24,921 nt of DNA from Selenomonas sp. (GTDB lineage Bacteria; Bacillota; Negativicutes; Selenomonadales; Selenomonadaceae): NCBI GenBank assembly GCA_015265235.1, contig JABZYJ010000015.1:1-24921 (forward strand). Direction: 5' to 3'. The position numbers and the translations under genes were made by a program. This document shows positions 1-6,323 of the stretch, piece by piece; positions within the stretch are counted from its first letter, which is position 1; each line of letters opens with the position of its first letter. The notes beneath the pieces were generated by a model, which was not told the DNA's origin, did not search any database, and was given only the letters and a program-made list of their open reading frames with translations.

Positions 1-66
1 ATTCAGTATGTGATGCTGAGTACTCTTTTTTATTATGAATAAGCGTATGTGTAGGATTGAGCGCTG

Positions 67-106
67 CCATTTTTCAGAGTCAGCGTTGAGGTGACTTGAA
101 AAATGG
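67..106. promoter_or_regulatory. 10-bp inverted repeat overlapping a -35 box
   Basis: CCATTTTTCA at 67-76 is repeated as its exact reverse complement TGAAAAATGG at 97-106. The right arm covers most of the -35 hexamer (96-101) of the plus-strand RNA promoter. The geometry suits an operator or a DNA-bending site. A hairpin with no role is also possible. No cognate regulator is encoded in the window that I can link to it. Confidence 0.4.
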
Positions 107-124
107 GGACAAATCTGCTAAGAT
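96..124 (+). promoter_or_regulatory. SigA-type promoter of the antisense RNA
   Basis: A TTGAAA -35 box (96-101) is followed by a 17-bp spacer and TAAGAT (119-124). A TGC at 116-118 makes it an extended -10 promoter. Transcription would begin near 131 and run into the terminator ending near 220, giving an RNA of about 90 nt. No open reading frame with a ribosome binding site lies in that interval. Confidence 0.65.
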
Positions 125-131
125 AAAGATA

Positions 132-163
132 CAAAAAGAGAGACACCGCAAGGCGTCACCTCT
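132..163 (-). terminator. terminator of the toxin mRNA
   Basis: Read on the minus strand, GACGCC (157-152) pairs with GGTGTC (147-142) across a four-base loop, with one G-T pair. Partial pairing continues outside, and the stem is followed by TCTCTTTTTG. It would end the peptide mRNA near 132, just where the opposing antisense RNA starts, so the two transcripts overlap over the whole antisense RNA. Confidence 0.55.
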
Positions 164-178
164 TCACGGTTGATAGGC

Positions 179-220
179 TAACCGCTTAGTTTGGTAGACG
201 TGGGCGGTTATTTCTTTTTT
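179..220 (+). terminator. terminator of the antisense RNA
   Basis: TAACCGC (179-185) pairs perfectly with GCGGTTA (204-210), followed by a T tract broken by one C (211-220). The right arm overlaps the stop codon of the opposing peptide gene. In Firmicutes small holin-like toxin genes are commonly followed directly by such an ACCGCC...GCGGT hairpin, which supports the assignment (from memory of the family). Confidence 0.7.
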
Positions 221-279
221 ATGGCAATCATTAAGCCAGTGACGAGAACAATGATTAAAATGAACTCGTAATAACCCAT
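208..279 (-). CDS. small hydrophobic holin-like toxin peptide
   Basis: This is a 23-residue open reading frame starting at 279 and ending at 208. It begins MGYYEF, has one membrane-spanning stretch of Ile, Leu, Val and Met (about residues 5-20) and ends in three lysines. A strong Shine-Dalgarno GGGAGG (294-289) lies nine bases before the ATG. A single transmembrane helix with a basic tail, a hairpin right after the stop and a convergent antisense RNA match the putative holin-like or type I toxins (TxpA/Fst-like class) of Firmicutes. Peptides of this class depolarise or perturb the inner membrane when not silenced by the RNA. The exact family is assigned from architecture and memory, not by alignment. 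It could also be a non-toxic small membrane protein. Confidence 0.6.
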   Translation of the reverse strand: MGYYEFILIIVLVTGLMIAIKKK

Positions 280-286
280 AGTGCAC

Positions 287-315
287 CACCTCCCGCTTAT
301 AGAGTTGGAGAGGTG
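287..315 (-). promoter_or_regulatory. stem that hides the toxin ribosome binding site
   Basis: In the toxin leader, CACCTC (315-310 on the minus strand) can pair with GAGGTG (292-287), which includes part of the Shine-Dalgarno sequence. The loop is 17 nt. Sequestering the ribosome binding site in the full-length mRNA is a known feature of type I toxin messages. Here it rests only on complementarity. Confidence 0.45.
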
Positions 316-356
316 AAGAAGTTAGCCGCCTTTGCCTTTAGTGGTTCTCTTCAGGC

Positions 357-385
357 ATTATACAAACGATGGCGGGAAAGTGCAA
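357..385 (-). promoter_or_regulatory. promoter of the toxin mRNA
   Basis: On the minus strand, TTGCAC (385-380) is followed by a 17-bp spacer and a perfect TATAAT (362-357). The predicted start near 350 gives a leader of about 70 nt before the ATG at 279. The -35 is poor, but the -10 box is consensus. Confidence 0.6.
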
Positions 386-453
386 GTAGCAACGCCTTAG
401 ATGAAAAGCTGATAGACGGTCTCGCTGCCATTGACAGAATCTATACAAACATC

Positions 454-482
454 TTGCGAACGCTGTGTGAATCTGTTATCAT
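454..482 (+). promoter_or_regulatory. promoter of the second antisense-like RNA
   Basis: TTGCGA (454-459), a 17-bp spacer and TATCAT (477-482) preceded by TGT at 474-476, so an extended -10 promoter with the same build as the one at 96-124. It is the only convincing promoter upstream of nfeD (start 632), so it may also drive the nfeD-floA operon by read-through of the terminator at 542-579. Confidence 0.55.
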
Positions 483-488
483 AAAGAC

Positions 489-579
489 AGAAAAGGAGAA
501 CCCCTCTCTGGCGGCTGCTTCTTCACATGGCTATGAAATACACCGCTCACGTTTGGGACGCAGGGGCGGTTTTTCTTTT
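489..579 (+). ncRNA. orphan antitoxin-like RNA or leader attenuator
   Basis: This predicted RNA of about 90 nt resembles the RNA at 131-220. Both have an extended -10 promoter with a 17-bp spacer, a CTTCAC block about two thirds along, and a terminator whose loop contains GTTTGG followed by GACG or AGACG. The opposite strand has no hydrophobic short reading frame or ribosome binding site beside it, so no toxin partner is visible. It may be a relic of a second toxin-antitoxin pair, a trans-acting antitoxin, or the terminated leader of nfeD-floA. Confidence 0.5.
542..579 (+). terminator. terminator of the second antisense-like RNA
   Basis: ACCGCTC (542-548) pairs with GGGCGGT (564-570) with one G-T pair, followed by a T-rich tract (570-579). 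It lies 53 bp before the nfeD start codon, with no obvious promoter in between. Confidence 0.6.
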
Positions 580-631
580 GCAGCGTGATCGGACGGATGG
601 CGTATGCGGCGTCTGTCGAAGGAGGGCAGGT

Positions 632-1264
632 ATGGATGTTATCGTAGATCGCGGCGTGCTGCAGGTGCTGCTGCTCGCCGTGATGTTTCTATCCATTATG
701 GTAGAGATCAAGACGGGCGGGCTGGGCGTCGGTGTCCTGCTCGGGATTGTCGCGGCGGCGGTGTTCTGGGGCAGTCAGTATACGCGCGGTCTGGTGGAGT
801 TCTATCACATCGCGGTGTTTCTTGTCGGTGTGCTGATGATCATTGTGGAGATCTTGCTGCCAACGGTCGGACTGCTCGCGGGGCTGGGCGTTGCAGCGAT
901 GCTCTACAGCATAGTGCTCGCGCTCGGCGGCGACATCGGCGCACTTGCAGCGCTCGGCATCGCTCTTGCTATCTCAGTGGCGATATTCCTGCTCGTCGTT
1001 GCCCGTCTGCCGTCGAGCCGACTGTGGAATAAGCTGGTTCTTCACAATAGCTCGCGTACGGAGGAGGGCTATGTCAGTACCGTCGGGGCGGTCGATCTCA
1101 TTGGAAAGATGGGCAAGGTGCTCACGGAGCTGCGGCCTGCGGGGACGGTACAGATCGACGGCCGCCCCGTGGATGTCGTCTCCGAGGGCGCATTTATTGA
1201 AAAGGGGACGCGCGTTGTCGTCCTGTCCGTGAGCGGCAGCCGTGTGGTGGTACGTGAGGCATAA
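632..1264 (+). CDS. NfeD-like membrane protein
   Basis: A 210-residue protein. The first half has several hydrophobic membrane segments rich in Gly, Ala, Leu and Val. The last ~65 residues are soluble and end in the pattern typical of the NfeD C-terminal OB-fold domain (G-AVDLIGKMGKV...G...V..G.FIEKGTRVVV). NfeD proteins are membrane partners of flotillin-like SPFH proteins, and the next gene is a flotillin, which strongly supports the call. The ATG at 632 is chosen because GGAGG (621-625) sits just before it. An upstream in-frame extension to 527 would run back through the RNA terminator. Only a short NfeD form is present; the long-form ClpP-like serine protease domain is absent. Confidence 0.85.
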   Translation: MDVIVDRGVLQVLLLAVMFLSIMVEIKTGGLGVGVLLGIVAAAVFWGSQYTRGLVEFYHIAVFLVGVLMIIVEILLPTVGLLAGLGVAAMLYSIVLALGGDIGALAALGIALAISVAIFLLVVARLPSSRLWNKLVLHNSSRTEEGYVSTVGAVDLIGKMGKVLTELRPAGTVQIDGRPVDVVSEGAFIEKGTRVVVLSVSGSRVVVREA

Positions 1265-1301
1265 TGTTTCGGGTGGATGAACACACATCTAGGAGGTTTT
1301 C

Positions 1302-2300
1302 ATGGGTACACTGTTCGGAGGAGCATTCCTCGTTGTCATCGTTATCCTGGCGGTTTCGATCTTTCTCCATTTCGTTCCGCTCGGACTGTGGGTCTCGGCG
1401 ATCTCGGCAAATGTCTCGGTCGGCATTGTCTCCCTGATCGGGATGCGCCTGCGCCGCGTTCCGCCGAGCCGCATTGTTCTGCCTCTCATCAAGGCAAATA
1501 AGGCGGGGCTGGATGTGAGCGTCAACCAGCTTGAGGCACACTATCTCGCAGGCGGTAATGTGGACAAGGTGGTGGATGCACTGATCGCGTCGCATCGCGC
1601 GCAGATCGCCCTCCCATTCGAGCGCGCAGCGGCAATTGACCTCGCGGGGCGCGATGTGCTCGACGCAGTGCAGATGAGTGTCAATCCGAAGGTCATCGAG
1701 ACGCCGATTGTCTCTGCCGTGGCGGCGAACGGCATCGAGCTGAAGATCAAGGCGCGTGTCACGGTACGTGCGAACATCGACCGCCTCGTTGGCGGTGCAG
1801 GGGAACCGACGATCATTGCACGTGTTGGCGAAGGCATCGTGACGACGGTCGGCTCCTCGCAGAGTCACAATGACGTGCTCGCCAATCCGGACGACATCTC
1901 GAAGACCGTGCTTGGCAAAGGCCTCGACGCAGGAACGGCATTTGAGATACTCTCCATTGATATTGCGGACGTCGATGTCGGGCGCAACATCGGTGCGGAG
2001 CTGCAGACCGATCAGGCGGAGGCGGATAAGCGCATCGCGCAGGCAAAGGCGGAGGAACGCCGCGCGATGGCGGTCGCGCGTGAGCAGGAGATGAAGGCGT
2101 ACACGCAGGAGATGGAGGCCAAGGTGGTCGAGGCGCAGGCAGAGGTGCCACACGCCATGGCACAGGCGCTGCGCGAGGGCAAGCTCGGCGTCATGGATTA
2201 CTACCAGCTGAACAACATCCAGTCGGATACGGATATGCGCCATGCGATCAGTGCGTCGGGGAAGCAGAATGACAAGCATCCGTCTGTCCCCGTAAAGTGA
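1302..2300 (+). CDS. floA: flotillin-like protein FloA
   Basis: A 332-residue protein, the normal length for FloA. A hydrophobic N-terminal segment (about residues 5-35) inserts in the cytoplasmic membrane without a cleavable signal. It is followed by the SPFH/PHB region and a long Ala/Glu/Lys-rich coiled coil (about 230-300; repeats such as AQAKAEERRAMAVAREQEMKA) that drives oligomerisation. FloA scaffolds functional membrane microdomains and influences membrane fluidity and the assembly of signalling and secretion complexes. A strong AGGAGG at 1291-1296 sets the ATG at 1302. It lies 37 bp behind the NfeD gene, in the operon order known from Bacillus (yqeZ-yqfA). No anomalies are seen. Confidence 0.93.
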   Translation: MGTLFGGAFLVVIVILAVSIFLHFVPLGLWVSAISANVSVGIVSLIGMRLRRVPPSRIVLPLIKANKAGLDVSVNQLEAHYLAGGNVDKVVDALIASHRAQIALPFERAAAIDLAGRDVLDAVQMSVNPKVIETPIVSAVAANGIELKIKARVTVRANIDRLVGGAGEPTIIARVGEGIVTTVGSSQSHNDVLANPDDISKTVLGKGLDAGTAFEILSIDIADVDVGRNIGAELQTDQAEADKRIAQAKAEERRAMAVAREQEMKAYTQEMEAKVVEAQAEVPHAMAQALREGKLGVMDYYQLNNIQSDTDMRHAISASGKQNDKHPSVPVK

Positions 2301-2310
2301 GGAATGCGCC

Positions 2311-2763
2311 ATGGAATTTCTCGTCGTAGTCGGCATCCTGATTGCGATCAGTGTGCTCGATGACCGTGTGCGCGGAAAGAAAAAAGTTCCGCCGCCGACC
2401 GTACCACAGGAGATTCCCCGTCAGAGGCGCGGAGCACAGAAGGGCGGTGCGTTCGAGATCCCGCCGATGCGCGGCATCCCCGGCCGCATCGAGATCGGGA
2501 CAGTCGATCCGACGGAGGCAGAGCGCGCACTGCGCGAAAAGTGGGAGACGGAGCGCAGAGCCGCCGAGAAAGCGGCGGCGGCGCATCGACATGCGGAGAA
2601 GCAGCGCGCCGTGCAGGAACGACGCGCTGAGATGCTGTCTGCTGCAGCATCTCCCGCGATGCAGGGGCTGCCGCAGTGGACGCCGCAGACGATGCAGCAG
2701 GCGGTGGTGATGGCGGAGATATTGGGGAAGCCGCGCGCCCTGCGCCGCTTTCCGCAGCGATAG
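2311..2763 (+). CDS. small membrane-anchored protein of unknown function
   Basis: A 150-residue protein I do not recognise. It starts with one hydrophobic segment (about residues 2-16), then a basic Pro-rich stretch (KKKVPPPTVPQ). A central charged Ala/Arg/Glu-rich segment (about 70-115) is likely to be helical or coiled, and the tail is PQWTPQTMQQAVVMAEILGKP. The start is supported by GAGGA ten bases upstream, and the gap to floA is only 10 bp. So it is probably translated from the nfeD-floA message and could be a partner of the flotillin scaffold. The operon terminator follows the stop directly. Confidence 0.7.
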   Translation: MEFLVVVGILIAISVLDDRVRGKKKVPPPTVPQEIPRQRRGAQKGGAFEIPPMRGIPGRIEIGTVDPTEAERALREKWETERRAAEKAAAAHRHAEKQRAVQERRAEMLSAAASPAMQGLPQWTPQTMQQAVVMAEILGKPRALRRFPQR

Positions 2764-2810
2764 CAAAGAAAAACGAGGATTGCCACATCGGCAATCCTCG
2801 TTTTTCTTTG
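2764..2810. terminator. bidirectional intrinsic terminator
   Basis: A perfect 21-bp inverted repeat (2764-2784 and 2790-2810) has a five-base ACATC loop. The arms carry a GC-rich core flanked by A-rich and T-rich outer ends, so each strand has a U tract after the hairpin. It sits between convergent genes: the plus-strand operon ending at 2763 and the minus-strand protease ending at 2817. Confidence 0.92.
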
Positions 2811-2816
2811 CTCCTA

Positions 2817-3893
2817 TTACTTGATCTTATTCAGCTGATTTGCCATGTCTGCCGCACTGCGGTCGCCCTCCACCGCTGTGATGATGGGCTGAGCACCGAG
2901 CATGACCGTGGAGCCGTCTGCATACGCATCCGCAGCAGCGTGCCCATTCTTATAGGCTGCCGCGAGGTTGCCCATGACGAAGTAGGCGCGCTCCGCTGAG
3001 GTCATACCGTTGGTAGGGGCGGGCGTCACGAACTCCTTCTTGTTAATGTAGACGGTGCCGTTATTCACCGTGACCTTGCCGCCGCTCATCTCGGTCAGCT
3101 TCTTGGCGTAGTTGTCACGGCGTGAGGCATTTGACGGATGATCGGCGGCACCGGACATGATGGAGACGACATTGGCGGAGTTGTTGCCGTCCATGTCGAT
3201 GACGCGCTGCCATACAGCTGCTGTTGCTCCCGGGTTGTACGGAGAGCGCGAGATGTAGTCAAAGGCGAGGTTATCTGCCTCCCACTCCATCGGTTTGGTG
3301 AGTCCCTGTCCGCTCCATATATTGGCAGCGATTGCACCGAGCACCGTACCCGTTGCACTTGCAAGAATTGCGGGACCAAGCGAACGCTTCATGCCTTTGG
3401 CGGGGTGATCCTTCTGCCCATGCCCCATCTCATGGGCGAGGACAACGGCGATCTCATCCTCGTTGTTGAGGTAGTTGTAAAGCCCCGTATTGACGCTCAT
3501 ATTATGTCCGAGCGTACAGAATGCGTTGAAGCTGTTCTCATTGTTGATGAAATAGAGATACGGACGGTCGTAGATGGTCGCGTCCTGCGAACCGATCGCC
3601 GCCGTCAGATTGGTGAAAATGCGGTCAAGCTGATTGTTGAGCGCGTAGTCGTCATTGACCCCGTACTTTTCGCGCAGCTGATTGTTCAGCGCCTGACGAC
3701 CCTCTTCCGTCGTATTGTAGTACTTGATCTCTTTGTTCATCTCAGCGGACGCCGCAATACCGCCGACGATCGCACCGATGATGTTGCCCGTGCTGGCCTC
3801 GGCCACCGCCGGGGTACTGAGGGTAATACCACTCGCCATGGAGATGGAGAGAGCAAGTGCGACACCGCTTCGCATCAATTTTTTCTTATTCAT
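2817..3893 (-). CDS. secreted M48-family zinc metalloprotease
   Basis: A 358-residue precursor. The start at 3893 has a strong AGGAGG nine bases upstream. A reading frame extending further would cross the promoter. The N-terminus is a signal peptide: basic MNKKK, a hydrophobic core, and likely cleavage after AVAEA (residue 33). The catalytic HExxH motif is HEMGH at 154-158, and the third zinc ligand region is EWEAD at 203-207, both typical of M48/Ste24-like peptidases. Unlike HtpX it has no multi-pass membrane domain, so it resembles secreted or periplasmic BepA-like proteases, without their TPR repeats. The C-terminal ~100 residues (KKLTEMSGGKVTVNNG onward) resemble no domain I know. The substrate is unknown; envelope protein quality control is a reasonable inference. 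Confidence 0.85.
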   Translation of the reverse strand: MNKKKLMRSGVALALSISMASGITLSTPAVAEASTGNIIGAIVGGIAASAEMNKEIKYYNTTEEGRQALNNQLREKYGVNDDYALNNQLDRIFTNLTAAIGSQDATIYDRPYLYFINNENSFNAFCTLGHNMSVNTGLYNYLNNEDEIAVVLAHEMGHGQKDHPAKGMKRSLGPAILASATGTVLGAIAANIWSGQGLTKPMEWEADNLAFDYISRSPYNPGATAAVWQRVIDMDGNNSANVVSIMSGAADHPSNASRRDNYAKKLTEMSGGKVTVNNGTVYINKKEFVTPAPTNGMTSAERAYFVMGNLAAAYKNGHAAADAYADGSTVMLGAQPIITAVEGDRSAADMANQLNKIK

Positions 3894-3924
3894 AATTCCT
3901 CCTATCATATGAACCGATGAACAT

Positions 3925-3953
3925 ATTATATCGGATGAAAATATTTCTGTCCA
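3925..3953 (-). promoter_or_regulatory. promoter of the M48 protease gene
   Basis: On the minus strand, TGGACA (3953-3948), a 17-bp spacer and a perfect TATAAT (3930-3925). The predicted start near 3918 gives a leader of about 25 nt before the start codon at 3893. Confidence 0.7.
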
Positions 3954-4047
3954 GTATAGAGGGAAAGAAGCGCGTCGCCGTAAGCACAGAGCAGGTTTTA
4001 CGAGGGTAGGACTTTTTTCTTCTGCGTGCGCAGAGGGAGCGTCATTC

Positions 4048-4076
4048 TTGACACCATACGCAAAAAACATTAAAAT
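4048..4076 (+). promoter_or_regulatory. SigA-type promoter of rny
   Basis: Consensus TTGACA (4048-4053), a 17-bp spacer and TAAAAT (4071-4076). Transcription would start near 4083, so codons upstream of about 4083 cannot belong to rny. The promoter is divergent from the protease promoter at 3925-3953. Confidence 0.8.
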
Positions 4077-4098
4077 ATATAAGAATATGCGCTTATTT

Positions 4099-5655
4099 AT
4101 GAACGAGGAGGTGGCCGTTATCTTTACGGAAATACTCATGATAATTATCGCCATTGGCGTTGGCGCTGCAGCCGGCTATACGGCGCGCAAGCGTGCGGCA
4201 GAGGCACAGATAGGATCAGCCGAAAGTGAAGCAAAACGCATTGTCGACGAGGCTGGGAAGGCGGCGGAGACGAAGCGGAAGGAAGCACTGCTCGAAGCCA
4301 AGGAAGAGATCCAGCGGCAGCGACAGGACTTTGAGCGTGACACGAAGGAACGCCGCAGTGAACTGCAGCGTATGGAGCGTCGTACGATCCAGAAAGAGGA
4401 GAACCTCGACCGCAAGCTGGAATCCATCGAGAAGAAGGAGGAAGGTCTCGCACGCAAGGAGGCGCGCATCGACAAGACGCAGGCAGAGGTCAGCGCGCTC
4501 TATGAGAGCCAGCGGCAGGAGCTCGAGCGCATCTCTGGACTGTCCTCCGAGGAGGCGCGCACCGTGCTCATGGCAGAGGCGGAGGAAGAGCTGAAGCATG
4601 AGAAGGCACGCAAGATTAAAGAATATGTCCAGCAGACAAAGGACGAGGCGGACAAGGCAGCACGTGAGATTCTGAGTGTCGCCATCCAGCGCTGTGCCGC
4701 CGATCACGTGGCGGAGACGACGGTCTCGGTCGTTGCTCTGCCGAACGATGAGATGAAGGGCCGCATCATCGGGCGCGAGGGGCGCAATATCCGCACATTG
4801 GAGACGTTGACGGGCATCGACCTCATCATCGACGATACGCCCGAGGCGGTCATTCTTTCGGGCTTTGATCCCGTACGCCGTGAGGTGGCGCGGATCGCGC
4901 TCGAAAAGCTGATTCAGGATGGACGCATTCATCCGGCACGCATCGAAGAGATGATCGAGAAGGCACGCCGCGAGGTCGATCAGCGAATCAAGGAAGCAGG
5001 AGAGCAGGCGACGTTCGAGACGGGCGTGCACGGCATCCATCCCGAGCTGGTGCGTCTGTTGGGGCGGATGCGCTATCGCACGAGCTACGGACAGAACGTG
5101 CTGGCGCACTCCATCGAGGTCGCGCATCTCGCGGGGCTGATGGCGGCGGAGCTGGACTGCGACGTCATGCTCGCGAAGCGCGGCGGCCTCCTCCATGACA
5201 TCGGCAAGGCGGTCAGCCATGAGATCGAGGGGCCGCACGTCACCGTGGGGGCTGATCTCGCGCGCAAGTACCGCGAGTCGAAGGAAGTCATCAACATCAT
5301 CGCGTCCCATCACGGCGATGAGGAGGCGACAACGGTGGAGGCCGTGCTCGTCGCAGCGGCAGATGCCGTCTCGGCGGCACGTCCCGGCGCACGGCGCGAG
5401 AGCCTCGAGTCCTACATTAAGCGGCTCAAGGCGCTGGAAGAAATTGCGGAGTCGTTTGACGGCGTAGAGCGTTGCTTTGCCATCCAGGCGGGCCGCGAGA
5501 TTCGCGTGATGGTAAAGCCGGACAAGGTGGATGATGCGGGAGCGGCAGTTCTCGTACATGATATTGTAAAGAAGATCGAGGGCGATCTCGAGTATCCGGG
5601 GCAGATCAAGGCAACAGTGATCCGTGAGACACGCGTTGTGGACTATGCCAAGTAG
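4099..5655 (+). CDS. rny: ribonuclease Y
   Basis: RNase Y, the membrane-anchored endoribonuclease that initiates mRNA decay in many Firmicutes. From the ATG at 4099 the protein has 518 residues, close to the ~520 of the Bacillus enzyme. Domains in order: an N-terminal transmembrane helix (about 6-27), a long charged coiled coil (about 30-200), a KH RNA-binding domain (about 208-270, with GRIIGREGRNIRTLE), and an HD phosphohydrolase domain (about 334-430, catalytic LLHDIGKA). It ends VIRETRVVDYAK like its relatives. The start is awkward: the ATG lies only ~16 nt into the predicted transcript without a Shine-Dalgarno, while a good AGGAGG (4106-4111) lies inside the reading frame before non-start codons. 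The next ATG (4138) would cut the membrane helix. Confidence 0.95.
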   Translation: MNEEVAVIFTEILMIIIAIGVGAAAGYTARKRAAEAQIGSAESEAKRIVDEAGKAAETKRKEALLEAKEEIQRQRQDFERDTKERRSELQRMERRTIQKEENLDRKLESIEKKEEGLARKEARIDKTQAEVSALYESQRQELERISGLSSEEARTVLMAEAEEELKHEKARKIKEYVQQTKDEADKAAREILSVAIQRCAADHVAETTVSVVALPNDEMKGRIIGREGRNIRTLETLTGIDLIIDDTPEAVILSGFDPVRREVARIALEKLIQDGRIHPARIEEMIEKARREVDQRIKEAGEQATFETGVHGIHPELVRLLGRMRYRTSYGQNVLAHSIEVAHLAGLMAAELDCDVMLAKRGGLLHDIGKAVSHEIEGPHVTVGADLARKYRESKEVINIIASHHGDEEATTVEAVLVAAADAVSAARPGARRESLESYIKRLKALEEIAESFDGVERCFAIQAGREIRVMVKPDKVDDAGAAVLVHDIVKKIEGDLEYPGQIKATVIRETRVVDYAK

Positions 5656-5668
5656 GGATGACCTCTAT

Positions 5669-5694
5669 GAGCGGGCGCGGGAACGTGCCCGCTC
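5669..5694 (+). other. strong hairpin between rny and the next gene
   Basis: GAGCGGGCGCG (5669-5679) pairs with CGTGCCCGCTC (5684-5694), 11 bp with one G-T pair around a GGAA loop. No T tract follows, so it is not a standard terminator. It could protect the rny 3' end or set the processing ratio between rny and downstream genes. Confidence 0.5.
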
Positions 5695-5741
5695 GCCGTT
5701 CCTGCTCCATGGATACGCTCTCGATCATGGAGATGGCGGAT

Positions 5742-6299
5742 ATGTTTGACTTTCTGCGCAGACATTTTGGAGGAACGCGCGCGGTGCGGCATCGGACGGA
5801 GCAGGCGCGCCCGGGGGTTCAGCTGCTCGCGTCCGTCCTCGTCTGTTTTCCTGAGATTCAGGCGGTGTCCTACGAGCCGCACAGCGGCCTTCTGACGATG
5901 GACTTTGTCCTGCGGGGGACGGTGCCGGAGGATGAGATGGAGGCATTTGCCGAATTTCTCGCTGAGAGCATTGAGACCTATCAGGGACTTGAGGGCGGCA
6001 TGGCGAGCGAGATGGAGTTCACCTACGAGCACCATGAGGGGCTCATGATGCTGCATCTCGCACGGCGGATGGATGAGGTGACGGAGCGGGAGATTGGGCT
6101 TACAGTCCAGCTTTTGACCGATCGCTTCGGAGAGGCACTGCTCGTGGATGCGCATGGGGCGGACGTGCCCGATGCGGAGTTTCGACAGATGCAGCATGAT
6201 GCGCTTGATCGTATGCTGACCGCCGTACGCGAGATGCCGCTGCGCGATCGTCTCGTTGGGATTCGGGAGCGCGACCAGGTCGTGGTCTATAACCGCTGA
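5742..6299 (+). CDS. unrecognised conserved-looking protein
   Basis: A 185-residue soluble protein starting MFDFLRRHFGG. I do not recognise a family. It is acidic overall, has no membrane segment or signal peptide, and contains two hydrophobic strand-like parts (VQLLASVLVCFPEIQAV; LLTMDFVLRG) and an amphipathic helical second half. The ATG at 5742 is chosen because GGAGATGG (5729-5735) sits a good distance upstream. In-frame starts further up would begin in the hairpin at 5669-5694. It lies between rny and the YmdB-type gene, 24 bp before the latter, probably in one transcript. Codon use matches its neighbours, so it is likely a genuine gene. Function is unknown. Confidence 0.75.
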   Translation: MFDFLRRHFGGTRAVRHRTEQARPGVQLLASVLVCFPEIQAVSYEPHSGLLTMDFVLRGTVPEDEMEAFAEFLAESIETYQGLEGGMASEMEFTYEHHEGLMMLHLARRMDEVTEREIGLTVQLLTDRFGEALLVDAHGADVPDAEFRQMQHDALDRMLTAVREMPLRDRLVGIRERDQVVVYNR

Positions 6300-6323
6300 T
6301 GGAGCATGAAAGGAGGGGACGCC

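Larger units (their letters stand above)
131..220 (+). ncRNA. candidate type I antitoxin RNA
   Basis: This is a predicted RNA of about 90 nt, bounded by an extended -10 promoter and an intrinsic terminator. It is antisense to the 3' untranslated part and the last four codons of the small hydrophobic peptide gene at 208-279. Convergent 3'-overlapping transcripts of this sort are the layout of RatA/TxpA-type type I systems. The RNA also contains CACCTC at 157-162, complementary to the core of the toxin's Shine-Dalgarno region (GAGGTG). The 5' end is inferred from promoter spacing and the 3' end from the U tract. Expression is not shown. Confidence 0.6.
1..631. other. AT-richer non-coding region with two RNA units
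   Basis: No conventional protein gene is supported in this stretch, and it looks AT-richer than everything to its right. It contains a short minus-strand peptide gene with an antisense RNA (96-385) and a second antisense-like RNA unit (454-579). The first 60 bases hold only a small palindrome around 17-24 and AT tracts that I cannot assign. Positions 386-453 hold nothing I recognise. The lower GC and toxin-antitoxin content suggest an accessory insertion, which is inference. Confidence 0.6.

Noticed and set aside
313..588. Plus-strand reading frame of 91 codons starting with GTG after an apparent ribosome binding site
   Set aside because: It crosses the toxin promoter and the second RNA promoter and ends inside that RNA's terminator. 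The GAGGTG at its start is explained as the arm that pairs with the toxin ribosome binding site. The product resembles nothing.
527..631. Upstream extension of the NfeD gene
   Set aside because: It would translate through the RNA terminator, lacks a ribosome binding site, and adds an unrelated basic stretch before a normal NfeD N-terminus.
1194..2336. Long minus-strand frame opposite floA
   Set aside because: It is a mirror of high-GC codon bias in floA. The product is rich in His, Arg and Asp with no domain, and there is no ribosome binding site.
4216..5559. 447-codon minus-strand frame opposite rny
   Set aside because: It is antisense to a certain gene, with a low-complexity product and no start signals.
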